From a virus: 35,712 nt of DNA. The DNA is taken from the IMG/VR virus record IMGVR_UViG_3300037882_000724, positions 1 to 35,712 of that record. The stretch is one strand, 5' to 3'. A program made the position numbers and the translations under genes. The notes below the pieces were generated by a model. That model did not search any database. It was not told the DNA's origin and worked only from the letters and a program-made list of their open reading frames with translations. Shown here in pieces: positions 7,161 through 13,900 of the stretch; position 1 is the stretch's first letter; each line of letters begins with the position of its first letter.

Positions 7161-7182
7161 AAAAATTTTTCGACGGTAGACT
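7155..7182 (+). promoter_or_regulatory. rightward early promoter of the HTH/primase genes
   Basis: TTGACA (7155-7160), 16 bp with an A6T5 tract, then TAGACT (7177-7182). Transcription would begin at about 7189-7190, which is the ATG of the next gene, so the transcript looks leaderless. Confidence 0.65.
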
Positions 7183-7189
7183 GCGCAGC

Positions 7190-7384
7190 ATGGACTTAGA
7201 CCGACTCGCCGCAAGGTTACGCACTGCACACAGTAGGTATTCTTTACGTCAGCTTGCCAAGTGGTGTAAAGGTAAGGTTTCTCACGAATACCTTCGCACG
7301 ATCATTACAAACGGTTGCCCTGATACGATTTCTGTCGGCCGTTACAACTCTATCGATCAAGGTTTAGCCGACAATGGCTTTTGA
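7190..7384 (+). CDS. small helix-turn-helix DNA-binding protein (Cro-like size)
   Basis: The 64-residue protein starts at ATG 7190. Its segment 'SLRQLAKWCKGKVSHEYLR' fits a helix-turn-helix, with a first helix, turn at Gly/Lys and recognition helix. No ribosome site precedes the ATG, and the promoter -10 ends only 7 nt upstream, so the message is probably leaderless as for lambda cI from PRM. It overlaps the primase start by 11 nt. Placement at a divergent promoter with a dyad suggests an autoregulator of the early switch. No repressor family is recognised by name. Confidence 0.65.
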   Translation: MDLDRLAARLRTAHSRYSLRQLAKWCKGKVSHEYLRTIITNGCPDTISVGRYNSIDQGLADNGF

Positions 7385-9767
7385 ACGCATTCCCGCAGAA
7401 ATGCGGGCGTTTAAATCTTGGTGCGTTTGGCGGTTGGAAAGAAATCTAGACGGAAAGCTAACTAAGATTCCGTACAGCCCGATTAGTGGCTACAAGATTG
7501 ATCCGACAGCGCCGCATCATTGGGTAACGTTTGAATCCGCAGTAGCGGCGGCGGAGTCACGCCCAGAATGGTGGAGCGGTATTGGCTTTGTTCTTTCCGA
7601 AGCCGACCCATACACATTTATTGACTTAGACGAACCGAAAAACCCAGACGGATCGCCGTTAGAGTCTGACGAATACGCGCGACGTTTTGACCATCAAAAT
7701 AACATTTTTAATGCCTTTCCTTCTTATTCGGAATTGTCACCTTCGGGCAAAGGTTTACACATTATTTTGCGTGGCGAAGTTCCCGCAGGTCGCAAACGAA
7801 ACAATGTAGAGATTTATTCGTCAAAACGTTTTATGACGATGACGGGGAATGTTTACACAAATTCGCCTATCAATTATTACAACAACGAATTAAAATCCCT
7901 ATGGGATGAAATGGCACCGGCTAATCAGTCATCAGAACTGTATTACGCTGGCCTTGAACGTGAAGTAAACACTGACGAAAAGGTAATTCTTTATGCGCAA
8001 AGTGCTAGCAACGGTGAGCTATTTCACGATCTGTATTTTAATGGGGATTGGGCTAAACATAATTACCCTAGTCAATCCGAAGCTGATTTTGCGCTTGTTG
8101 ATATTATCGCTTTTTATTCAAGAAATAGAGCACAAGTTAACCGCATATTTCTCAACTCACGACTAGGGCAGCGCGAGAAATCGCGGGCGCCTTATCGGAT
8201 TAAGAAAATGCTAGATCGTTGTTTCGACAATTTGCCAGCACCGATTGACATTCAAAGTATAGCCAATAATATTTTGGCAAGTCAAATGGAAAAAGATAGA
8301 CAAAAGCAAATTGCCAAAATTAATTCTGCGGTTGCTATTGACCATGAAAAAGATTATTTAGAATGCGTTGAACCGCTGTTTTTTGATGAGTCTAAGGAAT
8401 CGCCCTACAACCCACCACCCGGCCTAATGGGTGACATTGCGCGATTCGTGTTTGCTCAATCCTATAGACCAATCCCGGAAGTCTCACTAGCGGCAGCAAT
8501 CGGGCTTATGGCGGGCGTTTGTGGACGCGCATTTAATACGCCTACGGGCTCAGGCTTGAATCAATACGTGCTGGTTTTAGCCCCTACCGGATGCGGTAAA
8601 GAAGAAATGGCTAAAGGTATTCAAAAACTTTTTAACGAAGTCGGCAAAACTAATATTACTTCGCGTGATTTTCTCGGCCCTTCTGACATTTCTAGCCCGC
8701 AGGCTTTAACTAAATACTTAGGTAAAAAATCAGCGTCTTTTGTCTCAATTATTGGCGAATTCGGAATTTATTTCAAAAACATGGCGACGGCAAACGCTAG
8801 CCCACACATGCAAGGATTGAGCCGCGCGCTTTTAGATTTTTACGGCAAGTCTGGAAATAAACAATCTGTGGGCAGTATGATTTATTCCGATTCGGAAAAA
8901 AATACAGCCGTTGTTAATGCACCAGCAATGACCATTCTAGCCGAGTCGGTGCCTGAAAACTTTTATTTGAATTTGAACGAATCAATGATTCAGTCAGGTT
9001 TATTGCCACGTTTTACAATTATTGACTACAAAGGGGATAGAGTTAGGCCGAATAAAGCATGTGCTTCTGTAATGCCATCCGACAGCCTTATTCAAAGTTT
9101 GAATTCTCTTATGTCGCAAGCTGCGTTGTTGAATAGTCAAAATATGGTTATCAATGTGCAGCAAACCGAAGAAGGGCGGCAATTGCTTGATAAGTTTGAA
9201 GAATATGCGGACAATAAATCGTTAGGTGCTAATGAAACTGTTAGATCACTTTGGACTCGCGCTTATCTTAAATCGCTTCGCCTTGCTTGTTTGGTGGCGG
9301 TAGGTGTTAATTCTTTTCAGCCTACTATTGATAAAGCGGCGGCAGAATGGGCCATCCGAATAATTCGTACTGATGTTGAGGCGATGTTGCGTAAATTTGA
9401 ATCTGGCGAAGTTGGCGAAAATACGCATGAAAATGAACAGATTCGCACAGTACTTAGACTTGTTAATAAATACGTCAATGACGCATGGGAAAAAGTCACT
9501 AAGACTGTCGGTGCGGCAAAACTTAAGCCTTTGCATGATGCAAAAATTGTTCCTTATACTTTCTTACAAAAATCCACCTCTAGCGTAGGATTGTTTAAGA
9601 ATGACAAAATAGGCGCAACAGCAGCGCTAAAGCGCACTCTTAACGTGCTTTGTGAACGTGGCGACCTTCAAGCAGTACCACGCGCCGAATTGGCTAAGTT
9701 CGGCACAGGTTCAGCAGCCTATGCAATCACTAACATTGATGCAATTTTGAACTTGACAAAAAATTGA
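7374..9767 (+). CDS. primase-polymerase/helicase fusion (NrS-1-like primase plus DUF3987-like ATPase)
   Basis: This is the largest gene in the window (797 aa). Residues 1-165 look like an archaeo-eukaryotic primase as in NrS-1-type phage polymerases: 'FIDLDEP' supplies Asp84 and Asp86, 'SPSGKGLHI' has His129, and 'NNVEIYSSKRFMTMTG' follows. A helix-bundle segment ('SQSEADFALVDIIAFY') joins it to a DUF3987-like ATPase with Walker A 'APTGCGKE' (about 403-410). The last ~110 residues ('PYTFLQKSTSSVG') recur in the minus-strand gene at 14404-14979. It should prime, and perhaps extend, DNA and unwind the origin. No separate polymerase is visible in the window. Confidence 0.85.
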   Translation: MAFERIPAEMRAFKSWCVWRLERNLDGKLTKIPYSPISGYKIDPTAPHHWVTFESAVAAAESRPEWWSGIGFVLSEADPYTFIDLDEPKNPDGSPLESDEYARRFDHQNNIFNAFPSYSELSPSGKGLHIILRGEVPAGRKRNNVEIYSSKRFMTMTGNVYTNSPINYYNNELKSLWDEMAPANQSSELYYAGLEREVNTDEKVILYAQSASNGELFHDLYFNGDWAKHNYPSQSEADFALVDIIAFYSRNRAQVNRIFLNSRLGQREKSRAPYRIKKMLDRCFDNLPAPIDIQSIANNILASQMEKDRQKQIAKINSAVAIDHEKDYLECVEPLFFDESKESPYNPPPGLMGDIARFVFAQSYRPIPEVSLAAAIGLMAGVCGRAFNTPTGSGLNQYVLVLAPTGCGKEEMAKGIQKLFNEVGKTNITSRDFLGPSDISSPQALTKYLGKKSASFVSIIGEFGIYFKNMATANASPHMQGLSRALLDFYGKSGNKQSVGSMIYSDSEKNTAVVNAPAMTILAESVPENFYLNLNESMIQSGLLPRFTIIDYKGDRVRPNKACASVMPSDSLIQSLNSLMSQAALLNSQNMVINVQQTEEGRQLLDKFEEYADNKSLGANETVRSLWTRAYLKSLRLACLVAVGVNSFQPTIDKAAAEWAIRIIRTDVEAMLRKFESGEVGENTHENEQIRTVLRLVNKYVNDAWEKVTKTVGAAKLKPLHDAKIVPYTFLQKSTSSVGLFKNDKIGATAALKRTLNVLCERGDLQAVPRAELAKFGTGSAAYAITNIDAILNLTKN

Positions 9768-9822
9768 AGACGTTTTAAGCTTTAGCTTTCCCACCCTTGA
9801 GCGACGCACATAGGAGAACGAC

Positions 9823-10146
9823 ATGGACATGTACGAAGACGATGACCAGCAGGAGGGCCTGTTGTGCGTCCGGTGTGGCAAGGACACCTGCTGCAACCCC
9901 GACGTATCGACCATGCCACCAGCGTGGGCGGAGGACCTTGTGTGCAACTGGCTCTGCAGCGATTGTCTGGACGCGCGTGACGAAGAGGAGGCGGCCGACG
10001 CAGTTGAGGCGAGCCCCGAGCGTTTCGAGGCGGCGCAGGCGATGCGCAACGAGGCCATCAAGACCATGCACCTGGACCCGTGCAAGAACACGCCGGACCT
10101 TGACGCTGCTGTCGCGAGATACCTCGACGCCAGCGAGCCCAACTGA
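9823..10146 (+). CDS. cysteine-rich putative zinc-binding protein (GC-rich cassette)
   Basis: The 107-residue protein follows a good ribosome site (TAGGAGA, 6 nt before the ATG). The N-terminal half has 'CVRCGKDTCC' and 'CNWLCSDC', two CxxC-type knuckles likely to bind zinc. The rest is an acidic helical region ('DARDEEEAADAVEA') and an Ala/Asp-rich tail. Codon use is strongly GC-biased, unlike the genes before 9.77 kb and after 10.9 kb. An overlapping frame (9797-10219) is also open, but that is a by-product of high GC. The function is unknown. Confidence 0.7.
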   Translation: MDMYEDDDQQEGLLCVRCGKDTCCNPDVSTMPPAWAEDLVCNWLCSDCLDARDEEEAADAVEASPERFEAAQAMRNEAIKTMHLDPCKNTPDLDAAVARYLDASEPN

Positions 10147-10169
10147 AACCCAAGCCCCGGAACTGACCC

Positions 10170-10508
10170 ATGAACAACACCGAAATCACCGAGCGCTCAG
10201 CGCGCGCCATCGGCCTTGACCCGTGCGGGTTCTGGCGCGGCAGCGCTGTGGAGTGTCGCGGCCCGGACGCTACAACCGGCGTCGGGGACTTCTTCTGGTG
10301 GAACCCGCTCGGCAGCGGCAACGACGGCATGCACTTGGTCAAGACCCTGAAGCTGACCGTGGCGCCTGAGCCCTCGCGTGGCGGATGGTCTGTCGGCGCC
10401 GTGGTCAAGGGCGAGTTCAAGTGGCTGGTCCATGGCGATGACGCGCAGCGTGTGGTCGCTGAAGCTGCTGCGTCGCTTCCTCCCGCTTCCACGCCCGTCT
10501 ACCCCTGA
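10170..10508 (+). CDS. hypothetical protein (112 aa, GC-rich cassette)
   Basis: The protein reads 'NNTEITERSARAIGLDPCG' at its start and contains several Trp and Gly residues ('DFFWWNPLGSGNDGMHLV', 'SRGGWSVGAVV'). No domain is recognised. It shares GC-rich codon use and C/A-rich leader spacing with its neighbours, and lies 23 nt after the previous stop. No strong ribosome site is visible, only GGAACTGACCC before the ATG. Confidence 0.6.
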   Translation: MNNTEITERSARAIGLDPCGFWRGSAVECRGPDATTGVGDFFWWNPLGSGNDGMHLVKTLKLTVAPEPSRGGWSVGAVVKGEFKWLVHGDDAQRVVAEAAASLPPASTPVYP

Positions 10509-10532
10509 CCTTCCAAGCCCCAAGCCTCGACT

Positions 10533-10673
10533 ATGAACAAATCAATCGCCTACGCCATCGCCTTCTCAACTTGCCAGGCGCTGGCCTGCTTCGCCCCGAC
10601 AAAGGTAGATCAGGTCGTTACCGCCTTTCTGGCCGGGTGCTTTGGCGCTCTGCTCATCCTCCACCGTCCCTGA
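10533..10673 (+). CDS. small hydrophobic protein (46 aa, GC-rich cassette)
   Basis: ATG 10533 opens a 46-residue frame with two hydrophobic stretches ('IAYAIAFSTCQALACF' and 'VVTAFLAGCFGALLIL') joined by 'APTKVDQ'. A two-pass membrane microprotein is the simplest reading. It is too short for a family call. Spacing and codon use match the other cassette genes. Confidence 0.5.
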   Translation: MNKSIAYAIAFSTCQALACFAPTKVDQVVTAFLAGCFGALLILHRP

Positions 10674-10700
10674 CCCAGCCCTTCGACTGTGGACCACCCC

Positions 10701-10853
10701 ATGACCACTGAGACGCCCGCACCCGCTCCGTTGGAGCTGAAAGACCTGATCGGCCAGGTTGTCCTAGAAGTCGGCACCGAGAACGTGTACGACTACTACC
10801 CCGGGTTCGTGTCCTCGTTCCACCCCGAGCGCATGGCTCACAACGCCGGTTGA
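10701..10853 (+). CDS. small hypothetical protein (50 aa, GC-rich cassette)
   Basis: This 50-codon frame begins 'TTETPAPAPLELKDLIGQ' and ends 'HPERMAHNAG'. It is the last gene before the cassette's terminator. It may be a truncated version of a longer protein, since the 'ENVYDYYPGFVSSFHPE' segment ends abruptly. The function is unknown. Confidence 0.45.
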   Translation: MTTETPAPAPLELKDLIGQVVLEVGTENVYDYYPGFVSSFHPERMAHNAG

Positions 10854-10878
10854 ACCCATCCCCCGAACTCAACGATTG

Positions 10879-10902
10879 AAAAGACCTTCAGGGGTCTTTT
10901 TT
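10879..10902 (+). terminator. rho-independent terminator closing the GC-rich cassette
   Basis: AAAAGACC pairs with GGTCTTTT around a TTCAGG loop, and a T run continues to 10902. It isolates the cassette from the promoter at 10931. Confidence 0.8.
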
Positions 10903-10915
10903 AAACTTACAGTCT

Positions 10916-10960
10916 GTTACATTTTAATCCTTGACGTTTGAAATTTAGCGGCTATAGTTG
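10916..10960 (+). promoter_or_regulatory. early promoter (TTGACG-16-TATAGT) with upstream element
   Basis: TTGACG (10931-10936), 16-bp spacer, TATAGT (10953-10958) followed by TGAGGCATC. Upstream TTACATTTTAATC matches the sequences before the promoters at 13841 and 14148. It drives the run of small genes from 10985. Confidence 0.75.
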
Positions 10961-10984
10961 AGGCATCAAACGGAGAAACATGAA

Positions 10985-11149
10985 ATGACAGACAAAGCTA
11001 AACAACTTCGCGAATTGCTGATAGCAGGAACGTTAATGTCAACGCGCGAAATGTGCATTGCGCTTGGTTGGCAAGGTGGAACAATTCACCAAGTAGCGTT
11101 TGAAACTAGATTATCTGTTGACTTTCTTTTGACTCGCCAAAAGGTTTAA
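10985..11149 (+). CDS. small possible HTH protein (54 aa)
   Basis: The frame starts at ATG 10985. An earlier ATG at 10980 encodes only Met-Lys-stop, and its stop overlaps the real start (ATGAAATGA), so ribosomes loaded at GGAG may reinitiate. The protein has 'LRELLIAGTLMSTREMCIAL' followed by 'GGTIHQVAFETRL', which could be a helix-turn-helix. It is the first gene of the operon from the 10931 promoter. No family is named. Confidence 0.6.
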   Translation: MTDKAKQLRELLIAGTLMSTREMCIALGWQGGTIHQVAFETRLSVDFLLTRQKV

Positions 11150-11151
11150 TC

Positions 11152-11385
11152 ATGCTCAAACTTGGCTCTACTCACATGGTCGTTGACACTCACAGCGGCC
11201 TAAAGATCGTTCGTTGCACTCGCGGCAACTTCTTTTCGGGTTTGTACGCAGTGCAATTTTTGGGCAGTGAAGCAGAATGCAATCTGGAACTTAAGCGATT
11301 GAAAGGTTTGAATTATGACAATGCCAAAGGCGTGGCCGTTTCCGACGTACAAAGGCCGACCGTTCAAGCCGGCGCCAGTGCCTAA
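11152..11385 (+). CDS. small hypothetical protein (77 aa)
   Basis: ATG 11152 follows the preceding stop after 2 nt. The protein is mixed alpha/beta ('HMVVDTHSGLKIVRCTRG', 'GLYAVQFLGSEAECN'), with no recognisable domain. Its last 71 nt overlap the next small gene in another frame. Confidence 0.65.
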   Translation: MLKLGSTHMVVDTHSGLKIVRCTRGNFFSGLYAVQFLGSEAECNLELKRLKGLNYDNAKGVAVSDVQRPTVQAGASA

Positions 11386-11422
11386 GCCTAAACCTAAACC
11401 GTTCGAAGAGGCGCCGTTTTAA
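11315..11422 (+). CDS. proline-rich microprotein (35 aa) overlapping its neighbour
   Basis: ATG 11315, preceded by GAAAGG at 8 nt, opens 35 codons that end 'PAPVPKPKPKPFEEAPF'. The stop overlaps the next gene's ATG as TAATG, which supports translation. It lies mostly inside the end of the 11152 gene, in a different frame. The Pro-Lys repeats suggest an extended peptide that may bind a partner. The function is unknown. Confidence 0.5.
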   Translation: MTMPKAWPFPTYKGRPFKPAPVPKPKPKPFEEAPF

Positions 11423-11784
11423 TGGCTTTGCTTCGTTCAATTAAAACTATAACTAGAATAACTGCGCTATCTCAGGCGGTTATTCTGCGCGCCTTGACTG
11501 AAGAACCATCTAGTGTTGCAGAGCTAATGGAAATTTCCGGCTTAAGCAAATGCACAGTTCAAAACTATTTACTTGCGCTTCGTAAAGCCAAATTAATTTA
11601 TGTAGCTGCTTGGGAATCTGACCCAAACGGTAGAATGAATACCCCATGCTACAAATGGGGGTCTGATAAATCCGACGTTAAAAAACCTATGATGACGAAA
11701 GCAGAAATCGCTAAACGTTATCGTCAACGTAAGAAATTAAAGGAATTGCATAATGGACTCACAAATTCAATTAAAGCCGGTTAA
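11422..11784 (+). CDS. winged-helix DNA-binding protein
   Basis: The 120-residue protein has a clear winged-helix core: 'SQAVILRALTEEPSSVAELM', then 'SGLSKCTVQNYLLALRKAKL' as recognition helix and 'IYVAAWESD' as wing. A basic C-terminal stretch ('KAEIAKRYRQRKKLKEL') may add DNA contacts. It is probably a transcriptional regulator of phage or host genes. The ATG is coupled to the proline-rich ORF by TAATG, and its end overlaps the next gene by 32 nt. Confidence 0.7.
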   Translation: MALLRSIKTITRITALSQAVILRALTEEPSSVAELMEISGLSKCTVQNYLLALRKAKLIYVAAWESDPNGRMNTPCYKWGSDKSDVKKPMMTKAEIAKRYRQRKKLKELHNGLTNSIKAG

Positions 11785-11944
11785 GCCGCGTGCTAAACCA
11801 ATTTGCGGAGGTTTTAAACTTTGGTATGATGACGGTACAAAAACATACGGTAGATATTATGTAGGCCGAACTTTGACCGAAGCTTATCGTAATTGGGAAT
11901 GGGATTATAAACAAAATGCCCACAAAAGAAATATCCAAAGCTGA
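11753..11944 (+). CDS. small hypothetical protein (63 aa)
   Basis: This basic, aromatic protein contains 'CGGFKLWYDDGTKTYGRYY' and 'TLTEAYRNWEWDYKQ', a beta-hairpin-then-helix pattern. It starts within the winged-helix gene (32-nt overlap), with AAGGAATT upstream of the ATG. No family is known to me. Confidence 0.6.
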   Translation: MDSQIQLKPVKPRAKPICGGFKLWYDDGTKTYGRYYVGRTLTEAYRNWEWDYKQNAHKRNIQS

Positions 11945-12101
11945 AGCCTGTTTCGGCGTTTGCTGTGGTAGGCATCTAACCTGCCAACTTTACGCTAATG
12001 TTGAGCTTAAACCGCTTGCGTTTCGTATTGCTACGTGTGACAATGGCGACAAGAACCACCCTTTGTTTGTTCACGTAAGGACTACGATAAATGATAAATG
12101 A
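11916..12101 (+). CDS. small cysteine-containing hypothetical protein (61 aa)
   Basis: The N-terminus has four cysteines in 'EACFGVCCGRHLTC', and a fifth follows at 'IATCDNGD'. Zinc binding is possible. The start overlaps the previous gene by 29 nt, and a TGTGGGCA copy (minus strand) overlaps the first codons. The function is unknown. Confidence 0.55.
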   Translation: MPTKEISKAEACFGVCCGRHLTCQLYANVELKPLAFRIATCDNGDKNHPLFVHVRTTINDK

Positions 12102-12339
12102 TATCAGGCGCCGTATTGGTAAATCAATTTACAATGTTGTGTTGCGTGAGCGTATTTTAGAAACCGCGCGAGTTAACATGCAGAACGTTTTGATTATTCA
12201 TGATGAGATTGAAGAAATCGACGTTGAAGACTGGAATAGACTGCGGCCTGAAGATACTGCGCCTATCAACGGTTTTTCTGTTGGCAAACAAAAGAAAAAA
12301 GCCCAATGGCTTAACAAACCTTACGGGCGACGAAAATGA
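12091..12339 (+). CDS. small hypothetical protein (82 aa)
   Basis: The protein starts 'INDIRRRIGKSIYNVVLRER' (basic helix), has an acidic middle ('DEIEEIDVEDWNRLRPED') and a basic tail ('KQKKKAQWLNKPYGRRK'). It overlaps both neighbours by a few bases (ATGA at 12336). No domain is recognised. Confidence 0.65.
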   Translation: MINDIRRRIGKSIYNVVLRERILETARVNMQNVLIIHDEIEEIDVEDWNRLRPEDTAPINGFSVGKQKKKAQWLNKPYGRRK

Positions 12340-12575
12340 CAATTTTACAGTGGTTGAATTCATTACGCCCGGCAATCCCATTTAGTGCCGAGAAATCTAA
12401 AGATTCTGACGGCAAATGTGTTTTAATTAGTAGTGGTGAACTTAGGCGGCAAGCTAAACAAGGCGCTATTATTATAAATGGTGAAACGTTTAATGTTGAT
12501 GAACTTATGGATTTTCCTGTTTTTTCTCTAATCTTTTTTCCTAAATCTAAAAAACGTAAGACGACAATTATATGA
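12336..12575 (+). CDS. phage protein with S4-like RNA-binding motif
   Basis: The 79-residue protein contains 'SSGELRRQAKQGAIIINGET', which resembles the S4 RNA-binding motif found at the end of tyrosyl-tRNA synthetases and in ribosomal protein S4. It is followed by 'DELMDFPVFSLIFFPKSKK', as in a small family of phage early proteins. RNA binding is therefore plausible but unproven. Start and stop overlap the neighbouring genes (ATGA both times). Confidence 0.6.
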   Translation: MTILQWLNSLRPAIPFSAEKSKDSDGKCVLISSGELRRQAKQGAIIINGETFNVDELMDFPVFSLIFFPKSKKRKTTII

Positions 12576-12817
12576 AAATGTTGCAATCGTTTAGTATTGA
12601 ATGTTCGCATAGTTTTCAAGGCAACAATATTAAATTTACTGCTAGCGTTAAAGCTAGTGATAAATGTCACGCTATGTGAATTATTCGAAATGAAATGAAA
12701 TATCTTTATTTGCGCGATGTTAGTCCGCAAACTAAAATGCGGCGTTGTGAATATCAGTATAGCGACAGCGTTATTAGTAAAGACGACATTAACCCGGATG
12801 AAGGCGACAAGCAATGA
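12572..12817 (+). pseudogene. ORF split by an in-frame TGA (12677-12679)
   Basis: ATG 12572 opens 35 codons that end at TGA 12677-12679. The same frame then continues for 45 more sense codons to TGA 12815-12817. The two parts read 'MKMLQSFSIECSHSF...DKCHAM' and 'IIRNEMKYLYLRDVSPQ...DEGDKQ'. The second part has its own ATG at 12695 but no ribosome site. Both outer ends fit the ATGA coupling of the operon, so this was probably one 81-codon gene. Options are a recent nonsense mutation, stop-codon read-through, two separate microproteins (12572-12679 and 12695-12817) or a sequencing error. Confidence 0.5.
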
Positions 12818-12987
12818 AAATGTTAACCGAACAACGTTTGCGGGAATTGCTGGAAAAGGCATATTGGGAAGGTGCGGCTAAATTCGCTTATCCTTACTTG
12901 TCTGGACTGGACAAAGCAAACCCGCAAGCGCAATCAGCAGCTAAGCAAGTTGTTGACAATCTCGTTTATATTTCAGATCGGGAATAA
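12814..12987 (+). CDS. small hypothetical helical protein (57 aa)
   Basis: ATG 12814 overlaps the previous stop (ATGA). The protein is helical ('LTEQRLRELLEKAYWEGAAK') and ends 'VVDNLVYISDRE'. No family is known. It belongs to the same tightly packed operon. Confidence 0.6.
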   Translation: MKMLTEQRLRELLEKAYWEGAAKFAYPYLSGLDKANPQAQSAAKQVVDNLVYISDRE

Positions 12988-12989
12988 TC

Positions 12990-13250
12990 ATGAATTTTTT
13001 AGAAACTCGTGTTTTTCATCGTCTCGGCCGTGGTGATGTTTCTGACGCGCAATTGGCCGAATTCGTAACTAAATTGCATCTACTAACGGAGCGAGTCCGG
13101 GCTATCGAAACTGCTTGGCGCGACACGGACGGCTACCCGGACACACAGGACGAACGCGGCAAAATTGAGGGAGCGATAGCCCAAGCTGTAGCGGCTAGCC
13201 ACGCACTAGAAACCGCCATAAACCCCGATCCCGACCCTGACAAGGGGTAA
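12990..13250 (+). CDS. small hypothetical helical protein (86 aa)
   Basis: The 86-residue protein contains 'DAQLAEFVTKLHLLTERVRA' and 'GKIEGAIAQAVAASHALETA', predicted helices around a loop, and an Asp/Pro-rich end ('NPDPDPDKG'). It closes the operon that began at 10931, since two terminators follow. The function is unknown. Confidence 0.7.
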   Translation: MNFLETRVFHRLGRGDVSDAQLAEFVTKLHLLTERVRAIETAWRDTDGYPDTQDERGKIEGAIAQAVAASHALETAINPDPDPDKG

Positions 13251-13268
13251 GCCCCATAGGCCGCGTAG

Positions 13269-13293
13269 AGCGCTCCTAGGCGGGCGCTTTTTT
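13269..13293 (+). terminator. rho-independent terminator, first of a tandem pair
   Basis: AGCGCTC pairs with GGGCGCT around CTAGGC, and six Ts follow. It lies directly after the 12990-13250 gene. Confidence 0.8.
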
Positions 13294-13314
13294 CATGGTC
13301 GATTCAGAAACGAC

Positions 13315-13338
13315 AAAGCCGCAATCAAGCGGCTTTTT
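13315..13338 (+). terminator. rho-independent terminator, second of a tandem pair
   Basis: AAAGCCGC pairs with GCGGCTTT around AATCAA, then more Ts. With the one at 13269 it gives a tight stop. The following 13339-13515 holds no convincing gene. Confidence 0.8.
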
Positions 13339-13515
13339 AATTGGGTGTTCCCATCGGGGGTACTTTTAAAAATACTCCAGAATTTATAATGGGGGTGGGT
13401 AGCCCAAAAATTCCACTACAGGGGGTCACGCGCGCAAATCGCGTTTTCAAGATGCGACAATGCACTGCTTTAGTGCGGAAACGGCAAAAAACGGCTCAGT
13501 GGCCGGTTAGTCGAT

Positions 13516-13737
13516 TCACTCGCCGAAAAGTTCATTGAACAAATCATCTTCCATGATTTCATCCAATGTTTGCGGTTCGATACCGAGAAACTTATATTCT
13601 GCGGACAATTCTTTTTCAATGCCGGCAACGTAAACTTTACGAAGTTCAATTTCTTTAGAGTTCTTAGCAGCGGCCAAACGAATGCGCTCATTCGACAGAC
13701 GATGGTTGATTGCATCAAGATGTGTGAAGTCGGTCAT
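13516..13737 (-). CDS. conserved small phage protein on the minus strand (73 aa)
   Basis: The acidic helical protein reads 'TDFTHLDAINHRLSNERIR' and ends 'EIMEDDLFNELFGE'. Similar short proteins occur in other phages as far as I recall, without assigned function. It is one of only two leftward genes right of 7.1 kb. A dedicated leftward promoter (13764-13791) lies 27 nt upstream, and no strong ribosome site is seen. Confidence 0.7.
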   Translation of the reverse strand: MTDFTHLDAINHRLSNERIRLAAAKNSKEIELRKVYVAGIEKELSAEYKFLGIEPQTLDEIMEDDLFNELFGE

Positions 13738-13763
13738 GATCTGCTTTTCGTTTCAATACCTTA

Positions 13764-13791
13764 ACTATAGCACTCAAAGCGGCGATGTAAA
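13764..13791 (-). promoter_or_regulatory. leftward promoter of the 13516 gene
   Basis: On the minus strand TTTACA (13791-13786), a 16-bp spacer and TATAGT (13769-13764) followed by TAAGG. Spacer length and -10 match the rightward promoters of this region. Confidence 0.65.
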
Positions 13792-13801
13792 GCTTTTTTT
13801 T

Positions 13802-13818
13802 CTAGGTGTTTGTCCTAG
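13802..13818. promoter_or_regulatory. inverted repeat between divergent promoters
   Basis: CTAGG-TGTTTGT-CCTAG lies between the leftward promoter at 13764-13791 and the rightward promoter at 13841, next to a run of eight Ts. It could be an operator. No binding protein is known. Confidence 0.3.
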
Positions 13819-13824
13819 TGCGTT

Positions 13825-13868
13825 GTTACACTTTAGCTACTTGACGACAATGCTGATGCGTATAGAAT
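13825..13868 (+). promoter_or_regulatory. early promoter (TTGACG-16-TAGAAT) with upstream element
   Basis: TTGACG (13841-13846), 16 bp, TAGAAT (13863-13868). The preceding GTTACACTTTAGC resembles the element before the promoters at 10931 and 14148. It drives the 59-residue gene at 13901. Confidence 0.65.
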
Positions 13869-13900
13869 AGCTACATCGCAACCCAAACGGCAGATACAAA

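Larger units (their letters stand above)
9776..10878 (+). other. GC-rich foreign-looking gene cassette
   Basis: Base composition changes sharply just after the primase gene. This block is rich in G+C with GC-ending codons, while both flanks are A/T-leaning. It holds four rightward small genes separated by unusual C/A-rich spacers containing CCCAAGCC-like runs, whereas nearly every other early gene overlaps its neighbour. It ends at a rho-independent terminator. It contains no copy of the TGTGGGCA octamer. Acquisition from a GC-rich phage or host is the simplest explanation. No recombinase or direct repeat marks the edges. Confidence 0.7.

Noticed and set aside
9711-10523. Long alternative frames on both strands in the GC-rich island
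   Set aside because: High GC removes stop codons in all frames. The frames I kept have a ribosome site or fit gene spacing, while the others give Arg/Ser-rich nonsense.
12311-12862. 183-codon open frame on the minus strand
   Set aside because: It covers several plus-strand genes that are coupled by ATGA overlaps. The residue pattern is hydrophobic shadow coding.
13341-13538. 65-codon plus-strand frame after the tandem terminators
   Set aside because: No promoter or ribosome site, it runs into the opposing 13516 gene, and the residue pattern is not protein-like. The region 13339-13515 shows nothing else I can support.
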